A stretch of 64,000 nt of DNA, taken from Ottelia alismoides. Lineage: Eukaryota; Streptophyta; Magnoliopsida; Alismatales; Hydrocharitaceae. Shown here one piece after another: positions 45,008 through 56,412 of the stretch; position 1 is the stretch's first letter, and each line of letters starts with the position of its first letter. Both the position numbers and the translations under genes were made by a program. The notes under the pieces were generated by a model that saw only the letters and a list, made by a program, of their open reading frames with translations, was not told where the DNA came from and did not search any database. The stretch lies in contig JAZKJV010010540.1 in assembly GCA_037367405.1 (NCBI GenBank), positions 62,001 through 126,000 on the forward strand. The letters run 5' to 3'.

Positions 45008-48000
45008 ATGGATGCATACATCATCAGAAAGATTAAGAGGTGTAAAAATCTTCTGATTTAAAGTAAACAACGTTTGCAGAGATGAAATGTAGTGTAAGAT
45101 TGGGGTTGTCAAGTAAAGGATTCAAACAATTTGGGAGTATACGATCACTATATTCGATTTGATCGATCATTGTTGTGTCGTACGATTTACCCCCATGGAT
45201 ATGTATGGGATCATCCTTCGTTATGCTTACATTGTTGATACCTAGACCGACAACATCATAAAATGTGGCAGAGTACTTGCAACCGTTAATAGTTGAACTG
45301 AAAATATTGTGATACAACTACAATAAAACATATAACACGAACCACAACGTATTCTTTAAGGCGCATGCAATTTATTTGTGGACGACCATTATAACCGAGA
45401 GTGGATGTAATCTCTATATGTAGAGGCAAAAGTTGATTACTGAATATTTGATATACATACATACACACATAAAAATATGTATCTAATTAGTAGTATCTCT
45501 CTCTTTACATGCAAAGGACTAAACAATTTTTGAATACCCAACAATTTAGAGTGTACTCTTATCTTTAACTTGAAGAGGGAAGTAGTAAGTTATCCTTAAA
45601 TGTATTGTACCTCAAAATAAAACATGTTGTTCGTATTTGACTAATGTATTTTTTTTGGAAAAATGGGTCAGAAGACGCTTTGATCGTGTCATTACCTATG
45701 AGTAGCCATATATAAGGAAGAACAAGGATGACACCGTCATGGGATGGTTGAGTGACCCTACGAGGAGCAGCACGTGACTACTACTATGAAATTTAGACTA
45801 TATACTTAGACAATGATCGTGGTTTACCAATAGTTGATTATTGCTTGATTGATTACGATATTTGTTGGTGGATTTGATCGAGGGAAGGGATAAAATGAGA
45901 GTTGTGGTTCCGAGGAGGCATACAAGAGGGTGAATATGGGGTACTGGAGCTGGTGTGATCATGGCTGATTGGTGTGGTTGTCAGGGCATCCCTATTGCGC
46001 TCGCATGCAAGAAGCTGAGGACAGAGATCATCGAATTTAATAAAGAGATGGTGAAGGCACATGCAAGAAGCTAAGATGGAAGAAGGAGACAAATGAGCTA
46101 TGAGCCACACTACGCGAAATGAGGGCATTGATCTTCGACCTAACATGTTCATGCCCAATATCCTATAGACAATTGTCGAGGTCCCGACGAGGAAAGAGAC
46201 CTGTCTAGTGATGCATACATTTTGTTTTGTATTTGATGTTTCATTTCTCAGTTAAATGTCATGTTAGTTAGATCTTTATATTTACTCTAAAATCTTTTCT
46301 TTTAATTTTTCATGCATGTGCACATTTATACAAATAATCATTGTTTAGTTCATTATTGGAGAAAATCTTTTCTTAGTAGTTGATCGATCATCAGTGATAT
46401 TCAAGTTCTAACGATAACAACTAACTCTCGTTAGGTAGCCAAGCTTATGTAGCGATTATATAACCGTCAAGGAAAGTATTCATTAACAGTTGATCATCCG
46501 TTTAGGGATACTGAAGCTCTAAGGATCATAAGTACCTCATGTTAGGTATTAAGCTTCCCTACTTGTTGTGGAAGCATTAAGGAAACAATATATATCTTGA
46601 GTCCTTGTTCGTTTGGAGAGTAAGCACTAGAATAAAGGATCAATTCTCTACCTGGCGCAGTTCTCAAGAGTACGGCTATTCACATCCACATCCCATTAGT
46701 TCACATTATTCCATCTTTATTTCTATCTTTATTCCACCTTATCTATCATTATTCCAATTTATTCTCTATATTCCTATCTTTCCAATCGAGCAAAGAATAA
46801 TACATTATTCTCCTTGTTCTCCCTCCTTATTCATGCTTATAAGTTTCAGACATTTCCTCATGGTTTTCAACCATAGGGAAACGTGAAATTTCTTGCAGTG
46901 AAAACCTTAAAACGCATAGTATTCTTTAGATGTATTACCAATAAATACATACTTCACGGCTACTTTATTTTATACACACGCGATATATATGTGCATACAT
47001 ATAAATTTGGACGTACATCTACCGAAAATTTGCATATCCACATCCAACAAATATTATAAAATTACCTCAATGCCCATCAAGTTTTTCGATTACCTCAATG
47101 CCCATATGTTGATATATGGGTATACAGTGGTGGTACTTATCAGCTAATTGTTCTACATTTGATGCCTTGTAGCTTGTTATATGGGTCATGAGTGGGAACT
47201 TCATTATCGTTTCGGTAATGTGCCCTTGGATTGTTGTAGCATATTTAGTTTATGATGCATCTGCTACTGATGTTTTCTCGATCTACCTTATTGGTTAGGG
47301 AAGTTTTTCTGATGGTATTCTTCAAAGACTACTTGGGACTTTCAACCTTGTGGTTGTATTCCAGGTGGAACACAATATCCTTATGTTACAATGGGTAATG
47401 GCATTCTATCTAAGTAGTAAGCACAAGTGCAAAATAAAATAATACTATAGATTCGAGCTATAAAATTTTCAACTCTAACACACATTATTTATTAGATTTA
47501 CTAGAATAGTGCTTATGTATCCGAAACCATATCAACCCAAACTATTTATTGAATACAATGTGACCAATTAACTAATCAATAAAACTACTTGTTATAAATA
47601 ATATATTTTTGTTGCACCGAAAATATATGTGTTTACTAATACGTTTAATGTTGAACTTGATAAAATGAAATTACTGAATAATTAAAATTTTAAAGAATAA
47701 AAAAATCGTTGAAATTTTGAATTTACGGTAAATACAAATGAAAATAGATTGATAAAGCAACACTTTTCTTTTGGAGATAAAATTATGCTACTTAGACTTA
47801 TGGTTTGGTGTCTTGTATAGTATAGAATAGCCAAATTAATCTAATTTCTACTTATTATGATATTACAGTAGGATTAGTTACCAAAAGAGATTCAGATTTT
47901 AATTTGTTGAATGAGGTAAAGACAAAATAATATAAATATAATTAGGAGCGGAGTACAATTATGTTTTATGTAATAACAAATAAATCTACAATTATATCTA

Positions 48001-48279
48001 TATATGAAAATGGGTATACTAATATAAATACCTAATTGCAGACCTAAAGTAATATCAACATCCATATTTATTTTATAAGAAAATGCATATGCCATAGTCT
48101 TTGTAAACCTAAGAGAGTAACTGAAGGTTTGTATCCCGAAAGAGTAAATGATTTTCTAATTTTCTGGGGTAAGTGACAGTACACCCGTTTTCTACTGTGG
48201 CCGACTGTTCTACCATTCAAATCAAGGAAGGAATAAACATCACCTTGCCAATTATTTCTTACCGGATTATATCTTATCT
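45008..48279. other. no convincing gene
   Basis: A minus-strand frame of 94 codons (45,033-45,317) has TFYDVVGLGINNVSI and NPNLTLHF, faintly like the C-terminal half of plant nepenthesin-type aspartic proteases, but lacks the catalytic motif. I do not call it a gene. The part 46,585-46,900 is rich in ATTATTCCA/TTTATTCC words and may be a MITE. The rest is AT-rich without supportable features. Confidence 0.35.
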
Positions 48280-48465
48280 TGTATGCAACGTCTCAAGTTT
48301 ATACCCATGCAGTTATCGAGGAAAATTGTTCCGAATCATTTGTTAGGTTCAGGACTAACTTGATTTATTAACGGGCATCCAAAATATTTAAATCCGGTAT
48401 GTATAATCAACAGTAATTGTCATCACCCACTAACCTCGTGGTAAAATATTTGGGATGTTATAACC
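48280..48465 (+). mobile_element. TGTAAC-ended short repeat, copy 3 (diverged)
   Basis: It shares TATCGAGGAAAATTGTTCC, TTGTTAGGTTCAGGACTAAC, CATCCAAAATATTTAAATCC and the end TTTGGGATGTTATAA with copy 2, in the same orientation and order. Confidence 0.55.
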
Positions 48466-48592
48466 TTACTTATATTCACAATATCCTAATTGTGATATGA
48501 TGTATTCTTGTTTTCATTAATATGTTCTGAGTAGAATTTTTTTCTCTTATTTGTTTGTATGCGTGGTTACACCTCTTGCTTAGTTTTTTCCT

Positions 48593-48797
48593 CCAACATC
48601 TCGAGCCTAAACTCTATCTCAGTACATTGTTGGTATAATAGACATGACAACTTGTTGAGTTTGAGCTCAACTGAAATTGATGACAACCACAATGAATGTC
48701 TAAGCCTATGTTGTCAATTAATAATCCTTATCCCTTGAAATTTATTTTTCCTTTTCGATATTATATGTAGGAATGTGTTTAGAGTGTTACAACGCTC
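48593..48797 (+). mobile_element. TGTAAC-ended short repeat, copy 4 (diverged)
   Basis: It shares CTCGAGCCTAAACTCTATCTC, ACAACTTGTTGAGTTTGAGC, TGACAACCACAATGAATGTC and the end AGAGTGTTACAAC with copy 2. It lies 130 bp after copy 3 in the same orientation, so the pair may derive from a local duplication. Confidence 0.55.
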
Positions 48798-49351
48798 TCG
48801 CTTGCTTTCAAATGTTCTCATTGCGATTATAGTTGATCATTTTATTCCAGTTAACTACGATGATTAATGATGAAAAAACGGATATACGACAACAAATACC
48901 TTAAATATTTAATGCTATACATACATTACAACGTTAAATTATAATTACAAATATTATTTATTGTAAAATTATCTTTTATTCCTGAAAACTGCATAATGAT
49001 TATTATAAGTTAGATTTTCATTTAACTTTTTTATAAAATATTATTCATTTTATGATGACCAAAGGAGTTTTTTTTGGAAAGTCAATTATTACTATTAATA
49101 TGGCATTCTTTTTTATTTTGCTAATTTAAAAATCAACAATAAAATTGCAATTAGTATATTCGTTGTTATTGATTTAACATCAAAAAGCATTATCAAATTA
49201 TTCATTATTTGTAGCTGATGAATCACTAACTGGCCAATCTAATACGTATTCATTATAGTACAACCAATTAGCAACTTATCAGAACCTCGATAATGGAATC
49301 TCAGTGAAGAGATCGAGGTTTAAATTTATTCTAGATAAGTACAGAGTAAAT

Positions 49352-49628
49352 AATATCTAAGCATTAAATAGATGCAGTGGCTTGGAAAGTTAGGTTTTGA
49401 GAGTTAAATTATACACAGATACGAGTATATATACATATGAATTAATATATATGTAAGTCTATACTCAGTGTTGATGAATATGAAAACTGGATGCTTAATG
49501 GAAGAATTCCATCACAAGATTTGATGTGCATTGAAATGGATCCTGAAAAGGATTGTGTGTTACGTTAAGAATGACGAAGTAGATACCAGAGGTCGGGCAT
49601 GCAACCTGTAGGTCTGTCAGAAGAGCAT
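49352..49628 (+). repeat. direct repeat, left copy (about 277 bp)
   Basis: From TAATATCTAAGCATTAAATAG to CAGAAGAGCAT this stretch matches 50,258-50,535 in order: AAAGTTAGG.TTTGAGAGTTAAA, then GAATTAATATATATGTA, then GATGAATATGAAAA, CGGATGCTTAATGGAA and GAGGTCGGGCA.GCAAC. The two copies bracket a 630-bp stretch with minisatellites. They may be old LTRs of a small (TRIM-like) element or a plain duplication; TG/CA ends are not evident. Confidence 0.65.
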
Positions 49629-49905
49629 ATATGTCCTGATATAAAAAGGAAACTCTGTTGAATATTTCCTATAAATATGTCCCGATATAAGAGAAATCTC
49701 TGTTGAAATTTCCCTAAAAATATGTCCTCATATAAGGGGAGACTCTGTTGAAATTTTCCTAGAAATATGTCCCTATATAAGGAGAAACTCTGCTGATTTG
49801 TTTCTAGAAATATGTCCCCATGTAAGGGGGAACTGTGCTCAATTTTTCATATAACATCACCCCATATAAAGGGAAGCTCTACTGAAATTTTGAGAGAAAA
49901 TATGT
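49628..49905 (+). repeat. minisatellite, 45-46 bp unit, about six copies
   Basis: ATATGTCC..ATATAAGG followed by AAACTCTGTTGAAATTTTCCTA recurs with starts at 49,628, 49,674, 49,719, 49,764 and 49,809, then a degenerate unit near 49,853. The period is 45 bp apart from the first unit (46). Confidence 0.85.
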
Positions 49906-50008
49906 TCTTCGCATTCTTTGTGTTCTTCCTGTGTTCTTCGCGTTCTTCGTGTTCTTCCTGTGTTCTTCGCGTTCTTCATTTATTTTTTGCGTTCTTTGTA
50001 TGTTCTTA
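49905..50008 (+). repeat. GTTCTTC-rich tandem repeat
   Basis: The unit TGTTCTTCCTGTGTTCTTCG with CGTTCTTC variants is repeated over about 100 bp and yields a cysteine/phenylalanine-rich frame without meaning. Confidence 0.7.
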
Positions 50009-50257
50009 GTTTTCATGATACGAAATTGAAATTTGATCGTTTCATGAGTCGTAAATCATCTCTTCTGAAAACGAATCACGATAAAGCACTACATACACGA
50101 TAGATAGCTCGATTAAGTAATGAAATCCTTCCTTTTGTTGTTCGGTTTTCATACGATATCATTGAAATTCCTGATTTTACGTTCTTCATATGAAGAATCC
50201 TGATTTGGCTATTTTTGAGAAAATCTGGAAGTTACTTTGTAATTCCCATGAAAATAA

Positions 50258-50535
50258 TGTCTAAGCATCAAATAGACGCAGTCTCTTCGAAAGTTAGGGT
50301 TTGAGAGTTAAAATATACATAAATATGAGCATATATACATAGGAATTAATATATATGTATGTATGTCTTCATTGTTGATGAATATGAAAATCGGATGCTT
50401 AATGGAAAAATTCCATTATATGAATTGATTTACATTGACATGGTCCCAAAAAGGGTCGAGTGTTACATTAAGAATGACTCGAAGTAGATACTAGAGGTCG
50501 GGCACGCAACTTGTAGGTTTTTCAGAAGAGCATCG
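50258..50535 (+). repeat. direct repeat, right copy (about 278 bp)
   Basis: This is the partner of 49,352-49,628. The copies are clearly diverged at many positions, so the duplication is old. Confidence 0.65.
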
Positions 50536-51561
50536 TATTGGCTGGCCAAACCTATGTGGTACACGGTTGCTTGGAAATGTTGAGCACACGAAATAAATTA
50601 TTTGCAACACATGGTACTTAGCTGCCATCAGGCGGATTGACTGACCGAAGATGTGATCGTGCCATGTAAAGGCAGGGGTGGTTGGATAGCGGCTAGGTCA
50701 CGATAACATGTATACAAAGCCGCTAGTTTATGTGATTAAAGATTAGCATGTGGTTTTAAGCCACCGAATCCTCGAGGATGGTAGGCTTCTTTGTTTGTCA
50801 GATCGAGGGTTTGAAGCATTGGACAATGAAAAAAATGAGGTAGAATCGGCCGCTAACATTTATCTCTTTTTTATGAATTCAAAAGAATGAGGCATAGTAA
50901 GCAGAGAAATCCAGAAGAAGACAATTCCCTTAGACTTCCCTGTCTTGAATCTAGTCGGACCCACCGCAACTCTTCTCGGAGATCTCTTCAACCCGCGGAT
51001 GTGAATGAAGAATTGGATAATTGGTTGAGGCGACGTGCAACCTTATAAGCTTATCAGATCAATACAATCTCCAATCCCGAAGTGTCCATAACCTCGGAGT
51101 CCATTAGTGGTGAGGTTTTTCCTAAACTAATCCCCGACGTGGAATAGAAGGAATAAGACTTAAACTAATGAGAAAAGAATGAAACTTCTGGTATAATAAG
51201 GTTTACTAAACTATGCTATTTGTGGAAACCCAACATGTGTCAGTGAGACGTGGCAAGGACTTTAATAATCCAACCAGTTAACATAATAGCCATCCAACCA
51301 ACCATAGTAGATTTACTCAACAAGGTAGTTGGTAATCTTTTTACGTATTCCTTTTTAAGCTGATGTACATGTAAATAGTTATAGTGAGACAATGTATTAT
51401 GTAAACTTTATTTTGTGAATAGAAAAAGTGTTGAAATACTTCCTTTTTAGTATTTTTATTGCAGAAGGTTTCTAAATGTTAGTTGTTATTGTTGAATAAA
51501 TTACTGTCGAGTAACCAGATCCATATATGGGATGATCCCATGATCCGAAATTGGGGTCGTG
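50536..51561. other. no gene recognised
   Basis: No frame above noise and no defined repeat. Mixed composition. Confidence 0.4.
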
Positions 51562-51928
51562 ACATGCGCCTCGACGCGATCGCCTCAAAAACCCTAGAAG
51601 ATGATGCATACTCCATCGCTAACTGGACTCGCAATCCCTATTCGTATTTTCGACCCTAACGACATCCCCGTATTTGTCAGTGACGTGGGGCGATGTCCCC
51701 ATATTCGTTAGGGATGTGGGAGCCATGCATCCATCACGGCGGTCAGGAGCATGGCGATTAGGTGAGTCACATACCATACATCAGTGTTGACCTCCTTATT
51801 ATGTTGTCCAAGGTATATGTGTGTGTGTATTCCGTACACAAGGAGAGGAATTGAGGAGGTGGTGTGATTTTGAGGGGAGAATTTCGAGTGCTTTATCTTT
51901 GTCACTTAGTATCTATAGTAGCTAATTT
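51562..51928 (+). pseudogene. degraded duplicate of NRAP exon 1 and the start of intron 1
   Basis: It aligns in order with 53,740-54,106: ATGCGCCTCGACGCG, AAAACCCTAGAAGA, CTCCATCGCT, CCCCGTATTTGTCAG.GACGTGGGG, TGTTGACCTCCTT, CCAAGGTATA, then the intron words GAGGAGGTGG and AATTTCGAGTGCT.TAT. The frame is destroyed and about 30 bp around GACATCCCC/GATGTCCCC is duplicated internally. Because intron sequence is included, it arose by DNA duplication, not by reverse transcription. The start codon and the part before residue 20 are missing. Confidence 0.85.
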
Positions 51929-51960
51929 TAACATCTCAACTTGATTTTTCTGATCCTGGA

Positions 51961-52275
51961 GGGGTCCAAATTGGCTTCCTGTCCTTATTATTTTATTTCG
52001 TAAAGTATTTTTTTTGAAAATATATGGGGGGTGGGGGTGGATCACTATATGACACCATATTTTCATTCAAATTTCGACTCATTTCAAACCCATCAAGACT
52101 GATAAATTTTAAAAGTATTAGAATTATTGAAATTGACCTGAGATAAATACGTTAAGAATGTATGTTTCACACATTATTTGAATGAGACCATGATGCCATA
52201 TAGTAATCTAAATACCTTAATATTTTTAGAAAATACTTTAAAATAAATGGGTGGGGGTAGCCAAGTTGCTACCCC
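51961..52275. mobile_element. foldback MITE, about 315 bp
   Basis: The two halves are inverted copies: the left GGGGTCCAAATTGGCT, then AAAGTATTTT, CACTATATGACACCAT, TTTCATTCAAAT; the right, reversed, GGGGTAGCAACTTGGCTACC, AAAGTATTTTC, TTACTATATGGCATCAT, TCTCATTCAAAT. It has no coding content. I see no exact target duplication (flanks TCCTGGA and TAGGGTAGA), so the ends could be a few bases off. Confidence 0.65.
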
Positions 52276-52360
52276 TAGGGTAGACCCATTAAATCCTCCC
52301 TCTCTCTCTATATATAGGGAAATTACCTAATGATATGTATATATGTACATAGAAATCATC

Positions 52361-53095
52361 CAATGAACCCTGAGCGCATTAGAATGTAATGAGCACAATC
52401 ATTTTTACTAACGTTTTTTACCATGTTAAGCTTAATGTTTGTTGATTTACAATTGTTATATCATATTCTAATGACGAGCAGTCGTTTTTCACAAAAAAAC
52501 TTTAAACTAATACGAGTGTCATTATTAGGAATACAGAAAACATCGATGATAGAAGTAAAGATACAATCATTTCACATTAATGTAAATTTTTTTTGTGGAA
52601 ATGATCGCTAATATTAAGAATATGCATAACATTTGTAGACGCATTGAATTCAGAATGTTAGAAAATATTAGTAGAAATGAGTGCGCTTGTTGCAATCCTA
52701 ATGAGTCAAGAACTCATTGGATAAGCCACACATGCAAGAAAAATTTTCCAACGAGCCATGAGCACATTAGGATTATAAGGAACATACACATTTTTATTAA
52801 TGTATTTTTCCATTCGAGCATAATACCTATTTTGTTTATGAATATTATTTCATACTCTTAATATTAGTAATCATCTTCCAAAAATAAAATATTAAATTAA
52901 TGTGAAATGGTCATTAGTAAAATTAGAAAAGACATTAGTAATACAAATAAAGATACAATCAATTCACATGATTACCAACAACAAGAATACATATAACACG
53001 AGCAAACCAATAAGTATCATATTCAAAATGATAGATAACAGTAGTAAAAATGAGTGTGCTCATTACAATCCTAATGGATTCATGCTTCATTGAAA
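52361..53095 (+). repeat. tandem direct duplication, about 380 bp each
   Basis: The left copy runs from CAATGAACCCTGAGCGCATTAG (52,361) to GAGTGCGCTTGTTGCAATCC (from 52,679). The right copy runs from CAACGAGCCATGAGCACATTAG (52,749) to GAGTGTGCTCATTACAATCC (from 53,052). Shared middle words are AGTAAAGATACAATCA/AATAAAGATACAATCA and TCACATTA. Offsets of 388 and 373 show indels. Confidence 0.65.
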
Positions 53096-53686
53096 ATGCG
53101 TTATATATATGTAATAGACTTCTTTCCTATGCATAACCTTATACACACTAAGGGAAAAATAATATATCATCATTGGGCTCGTACAATCTTTTTAATATCA
53201 TGATAAATCAGATTATATTTACAACGAGGACAACCATTAGCCTTGTAATACCTTATCTATACAATGAATAAATTGAATACAACGATTATAAAGAACTGTT
53301 CTACTTGAGCTATGAATAATCTACATTTGCATCTGCCCCCACAACGATGGTGCAGTGAACCCTGTCACACATTTGAAATTGCAATTATCTCATTATAGTC
53401 AAGTGAATAATGACCGCATTATAGTCGATAAATAAAAATAAATATTGCTATAACACCATCTACAGTGGGAGTTCTATGAGCTTTAAATTACATATGTAGA
53501 CAGATTTATTTTCCTTCGGTTTGATATTTTGCACATCAATGTTTTTGTTATTTGCTTAGCTTTTTTGATGGCTCCCCCTTAAACTTAAAAAATTCCCATT
53601 TTCCTCTCACCCAAACCCTTCCAAAACCCAGTACCCCCTCCAGGAGTTCCCACTCAGCGGCCTCCGAGAACTTTGTGGGCACAAAA
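53096..53686 (+). promoter_or_regulatory. upstream region of the NRAP exon
   Basis: AT-rich DNA followed by a C-rich leader (53,565-53,680) with CCCCCTTAAACTTAAAA and CCAAACCC/CCAAAACCC words, as in many plant 5' UTRs. No TATA box can be assigned with confidence. Confidence 0.35.
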
Positions 53687-53995
53687 ATGGAGCCGTCCTC
53701 CGATCCCCCTCTCCAGAAAGTCCAAGACCTTCTCAGAGAGGTGCGCCTCGATGCGGCCGCCTCCAAAACCCTAGAAGACGCTGCATCCTCCATCGCTGAC
53801 GCTGTCCGCGCAATCCCTGATCGCGCTGTCGGCCCTGGCGACGTCCCCGGATTCGTCAGGGACGTGGGGGCGCCGCCGGAGAAGATCCCCTTCACCTTCA
53901 GGAGCCCCGAGGCAGTCAAGGTGGTTGGGAGCCACGCGATCGGCTGCGTCGCAAAGCCGGACATAAATGTTGACCTCCTTGTCAGGATGCCCAAG
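53687..53995 (+). CDS. exon 1 of a nucleolar protein 6 (NRAP/NOL6/Utp22) homologue
   Basis: These 103 codons start at the ATG in AAAAATGGAG (53,687) and end at AAG before a GT donor (CCCAAG/GTATAC). The protein opens MEPSSDPPLQKVQDLLREVR. Its later part, VPGFVRDVG...PFTFRSPEAVKVVGSHAIGCVAKPDINVDLLVRMPK, matches the conserved N-terminal block of plant NRAP, the nucleolar Utp22/NOL6 protein of the small-subunit processome in 18S rRNA maturation. The frame stays open 45 codons upstream to 53,552, but that part looks like leader (S/P/H-rich) and the inner ATG has the better context and fits family length. The exon is GC-rich. No second exon (family motif 'CFHEKDYLN..') was recognised downstream to 64,000, so intron 1 is very long or the gene is cut. 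A degraded copy lies 2.1 kb upstream. Confidence 0.75.
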
Positions 53996-55329
53996 GTATA
54001 CATATCTTTCTGTACAAAAGGAGTGGGACTGAAGAGGTGGTAGGTGGAATCTCGAGGGGGAATTTCGAGTGCTCTATTTTTGTCACTTAATATCCGTAGT
54101 AGCTAAATATCCGAGGGGAAGATATGATCCGGGTAATGCAAATTCGGTCCATCTTTAGATGTTTCCGGTGATATGATAACATAAATTGATGCACAATGAT
54201 TTGCAAGAGCGGAAGAAAAAGAACGGGAAAACATGGCCATAGCGCAGGGTTTTGAATGGAGAAGCGCTGGATAGCATGGGGAGAGAATGGGAGAGAGAGA
54301 TGGAGCAAACTCCAATATTTTGTATTACGCAAATATATATTCTAACCAATCCATAAGCCTCTTTACATCGAGAGGATGAGATTCAATATAAAATAAATCT
54401 AAAATAACTAAATCCCTAATAAACTATGCATTGATTCCTAATTTAAATAACTAAACCAGCTAGAGACCTCAGTTGATCTTAATTATTTAAACATTGGGAT
54501 TCAGATTGGTAAAAAAGAAAACCAGCAGAGCCCTACCCATAATCTCTAATTCGTGCTGCATTGTAAGCCTTGTAGAAGTATACAAGTTTACATAATTCAG
54601 ATATACGAGTTCATCTCTTGGGCATGTTCGATCGTGGGTGAGCTTTTAGGGTGCTTAAATGAGTGATTTTTTTGGCATTTTTGGAGGATTTTTTTACGAA
54701 ATTTGTAATGTTATGGTCAAATTTTAGCTACGATAAATCCATGTAAATCGTTTTGGTTTATTTTTTATTTTTGATTACACAGAGCTTTCTATCCATGCGA
54801 TTGATCTTAATTTTTGTTATCCAAGTTACTTGGATGTTTGCACATCTTAACTTAATCATTCCAAAAAATTGTACTGAAATCACAATAAAAGATTCTTATT
54901 AACTTTATGCATATGAAACCATACTATGTACTATTACAGGCATGAGGTGCTCCATGGTGCTGGCCGCTAGTGGGACCGAAACACATGAGACACTAGGCGC
55001 TCACCTAGGCGGCTAGGCCCCCACATGAGAAAAGTAAGGAGTTAAACAAACAAATAAGGGATTTTTACACTACGAATCTTAGAATTTTTGTTAAGTACCT
55101 TCTCGACCATGTAAACATCGTTATTATCCTTTCATCCCCGTAAACTTGCTAACTCTTGCACCAAAAACCATGTGGTTATTGCCCATCCATTGAATCGTTA
55201 ACCTGATTTCCTTAAAAAAGGAGCTTATTACCTTTTTTATCTATCAAATTTACAAAAGATGCTATCCTTTCCTCTTCTCCCCTTACCCTCCTCACATCCC
55301 CTTCCACTCGACCTCCCTCAGCCGTCCCT

Positions 55330-55545
55330 AGCACCACCCACTCCCCCGTGCCACCCAAAGCTCCCACACTCCTCCCTCGCACCGCCCAGAGCTCCGGTCT
55401 CCTCCCCCCATTGCCCAGAGCTCCCACCCTCCTCCCCCATGCCGGAGCTCTGATCCCCTCCCCTAGCGTCGCCAAACCTCTAATCACATTGCTTTGTGCC
55501 TCCTAGAGCTCCCACCCTCCTCCCTCGCACCGCCCATTGTTGCTG
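55330..55545. repeat. C-rich degenerate tandem repeat (about 30-bp unit)
   Basis: Units such as CGCCCAGAGCTCC.GTCTCCTCCCCC, TGCCCAGAGCTCCCACCCTCCTCCC and CTAGAGCTCCCACCCTCCTCCC follow each other. Frames on both strands are artefacts of the repeat. Confidence 0.6.
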
Positions 55546-56297
55546 CTTTGTTTTTATGTATTTATTACTTACTCTTTGCATTGTTCCTATAGGTTATTTA
55601 CTCTTTGGGGTTTCTCTTCTATATAAAGGATCCCTATAGCGTCAAAATAAACAAGTCATTTCATTTCTTTCTGCATGGTTGAGAGCAATAATCCTAGATT
55701 GGAGTTGAGTTTTTTAGAACCATTTATCACTAAAAAAGGGGATTAAATAGTTCTCAAAAACTCGAGATACATCTCATTTCCATTTTAATTCACTTCTGTT
55801 GCGTTGTGCGGTGAACTATTTTGAAGAATAGACAATCATATAAATATTCGACGCTTCGCTTTGCTTTATTCATCAAAACTATCTATGAAAGTTTCGTAAG
55901 GGGATTGGAGCATGCTACTATGAGACAAAGTATATTCTTTCTAAAGAAATTTGATTCAGAGATTTTCTATGTCCAGGTCCAATATTGAAATCATTTCATC
56001 ATCTGAGTATACATTGGTATATATGCTTAATAAAAGTCAATCAGTACAATTAATATAATGTACTACGATCGTCTCGACATCATATTGTTGATCTAAAGAT
56101 TTACATTATAGAGGCTGATGTAGGGTTCTTGATCTAAAGATTTAGACCGAGGATACAATTGGCATCGTCAAGTGATATTCATGAATGATCTAGTATGAGA
56201 AAGAAATGGCGATCTTTCTATAAAGATTGATTTTTGACTTTCCTCTTGATGCAGATCCTATACATAGGAACATATATTCGAAGGTATTGCATTATTC

Positions 56298-56412
56298 AAG
56301 TCAAAGTATTAACCAAAAGTCGACATGTTGGCCAAAAAGTTAAATGTTGATAAAAAGTCAAAATGCAGACCAAAAGTCAAAATGTTGACTTTAAGTCAAA
56401 GTGTTGACGTGA
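56298..56412 (+). repeat. short tandem repeat AAAAGTCAAAATGTTGACC (about 19 bp, six units)
   Basis: Degenerate units AAGTCAAAGTATTAACC, AAAAGTCGACATGTTGGCC, AAAAAGTTAAATGTTGAT, AAAAGTCAAAATGCAGACC, AAAAGTCAAAATGTTGACT and TTAAGTCAAAGTGTTGAC are head to tail. Several contain GTTGAC. Confidence 0.7.

Noticed and set aside
53552..53686. Upstream methionine as the NRAP start
   Set aside because: The extra 45 residues are S/P/H-rich leader-like sequence with no family counterpart; the ATG at 53,687 has better context.
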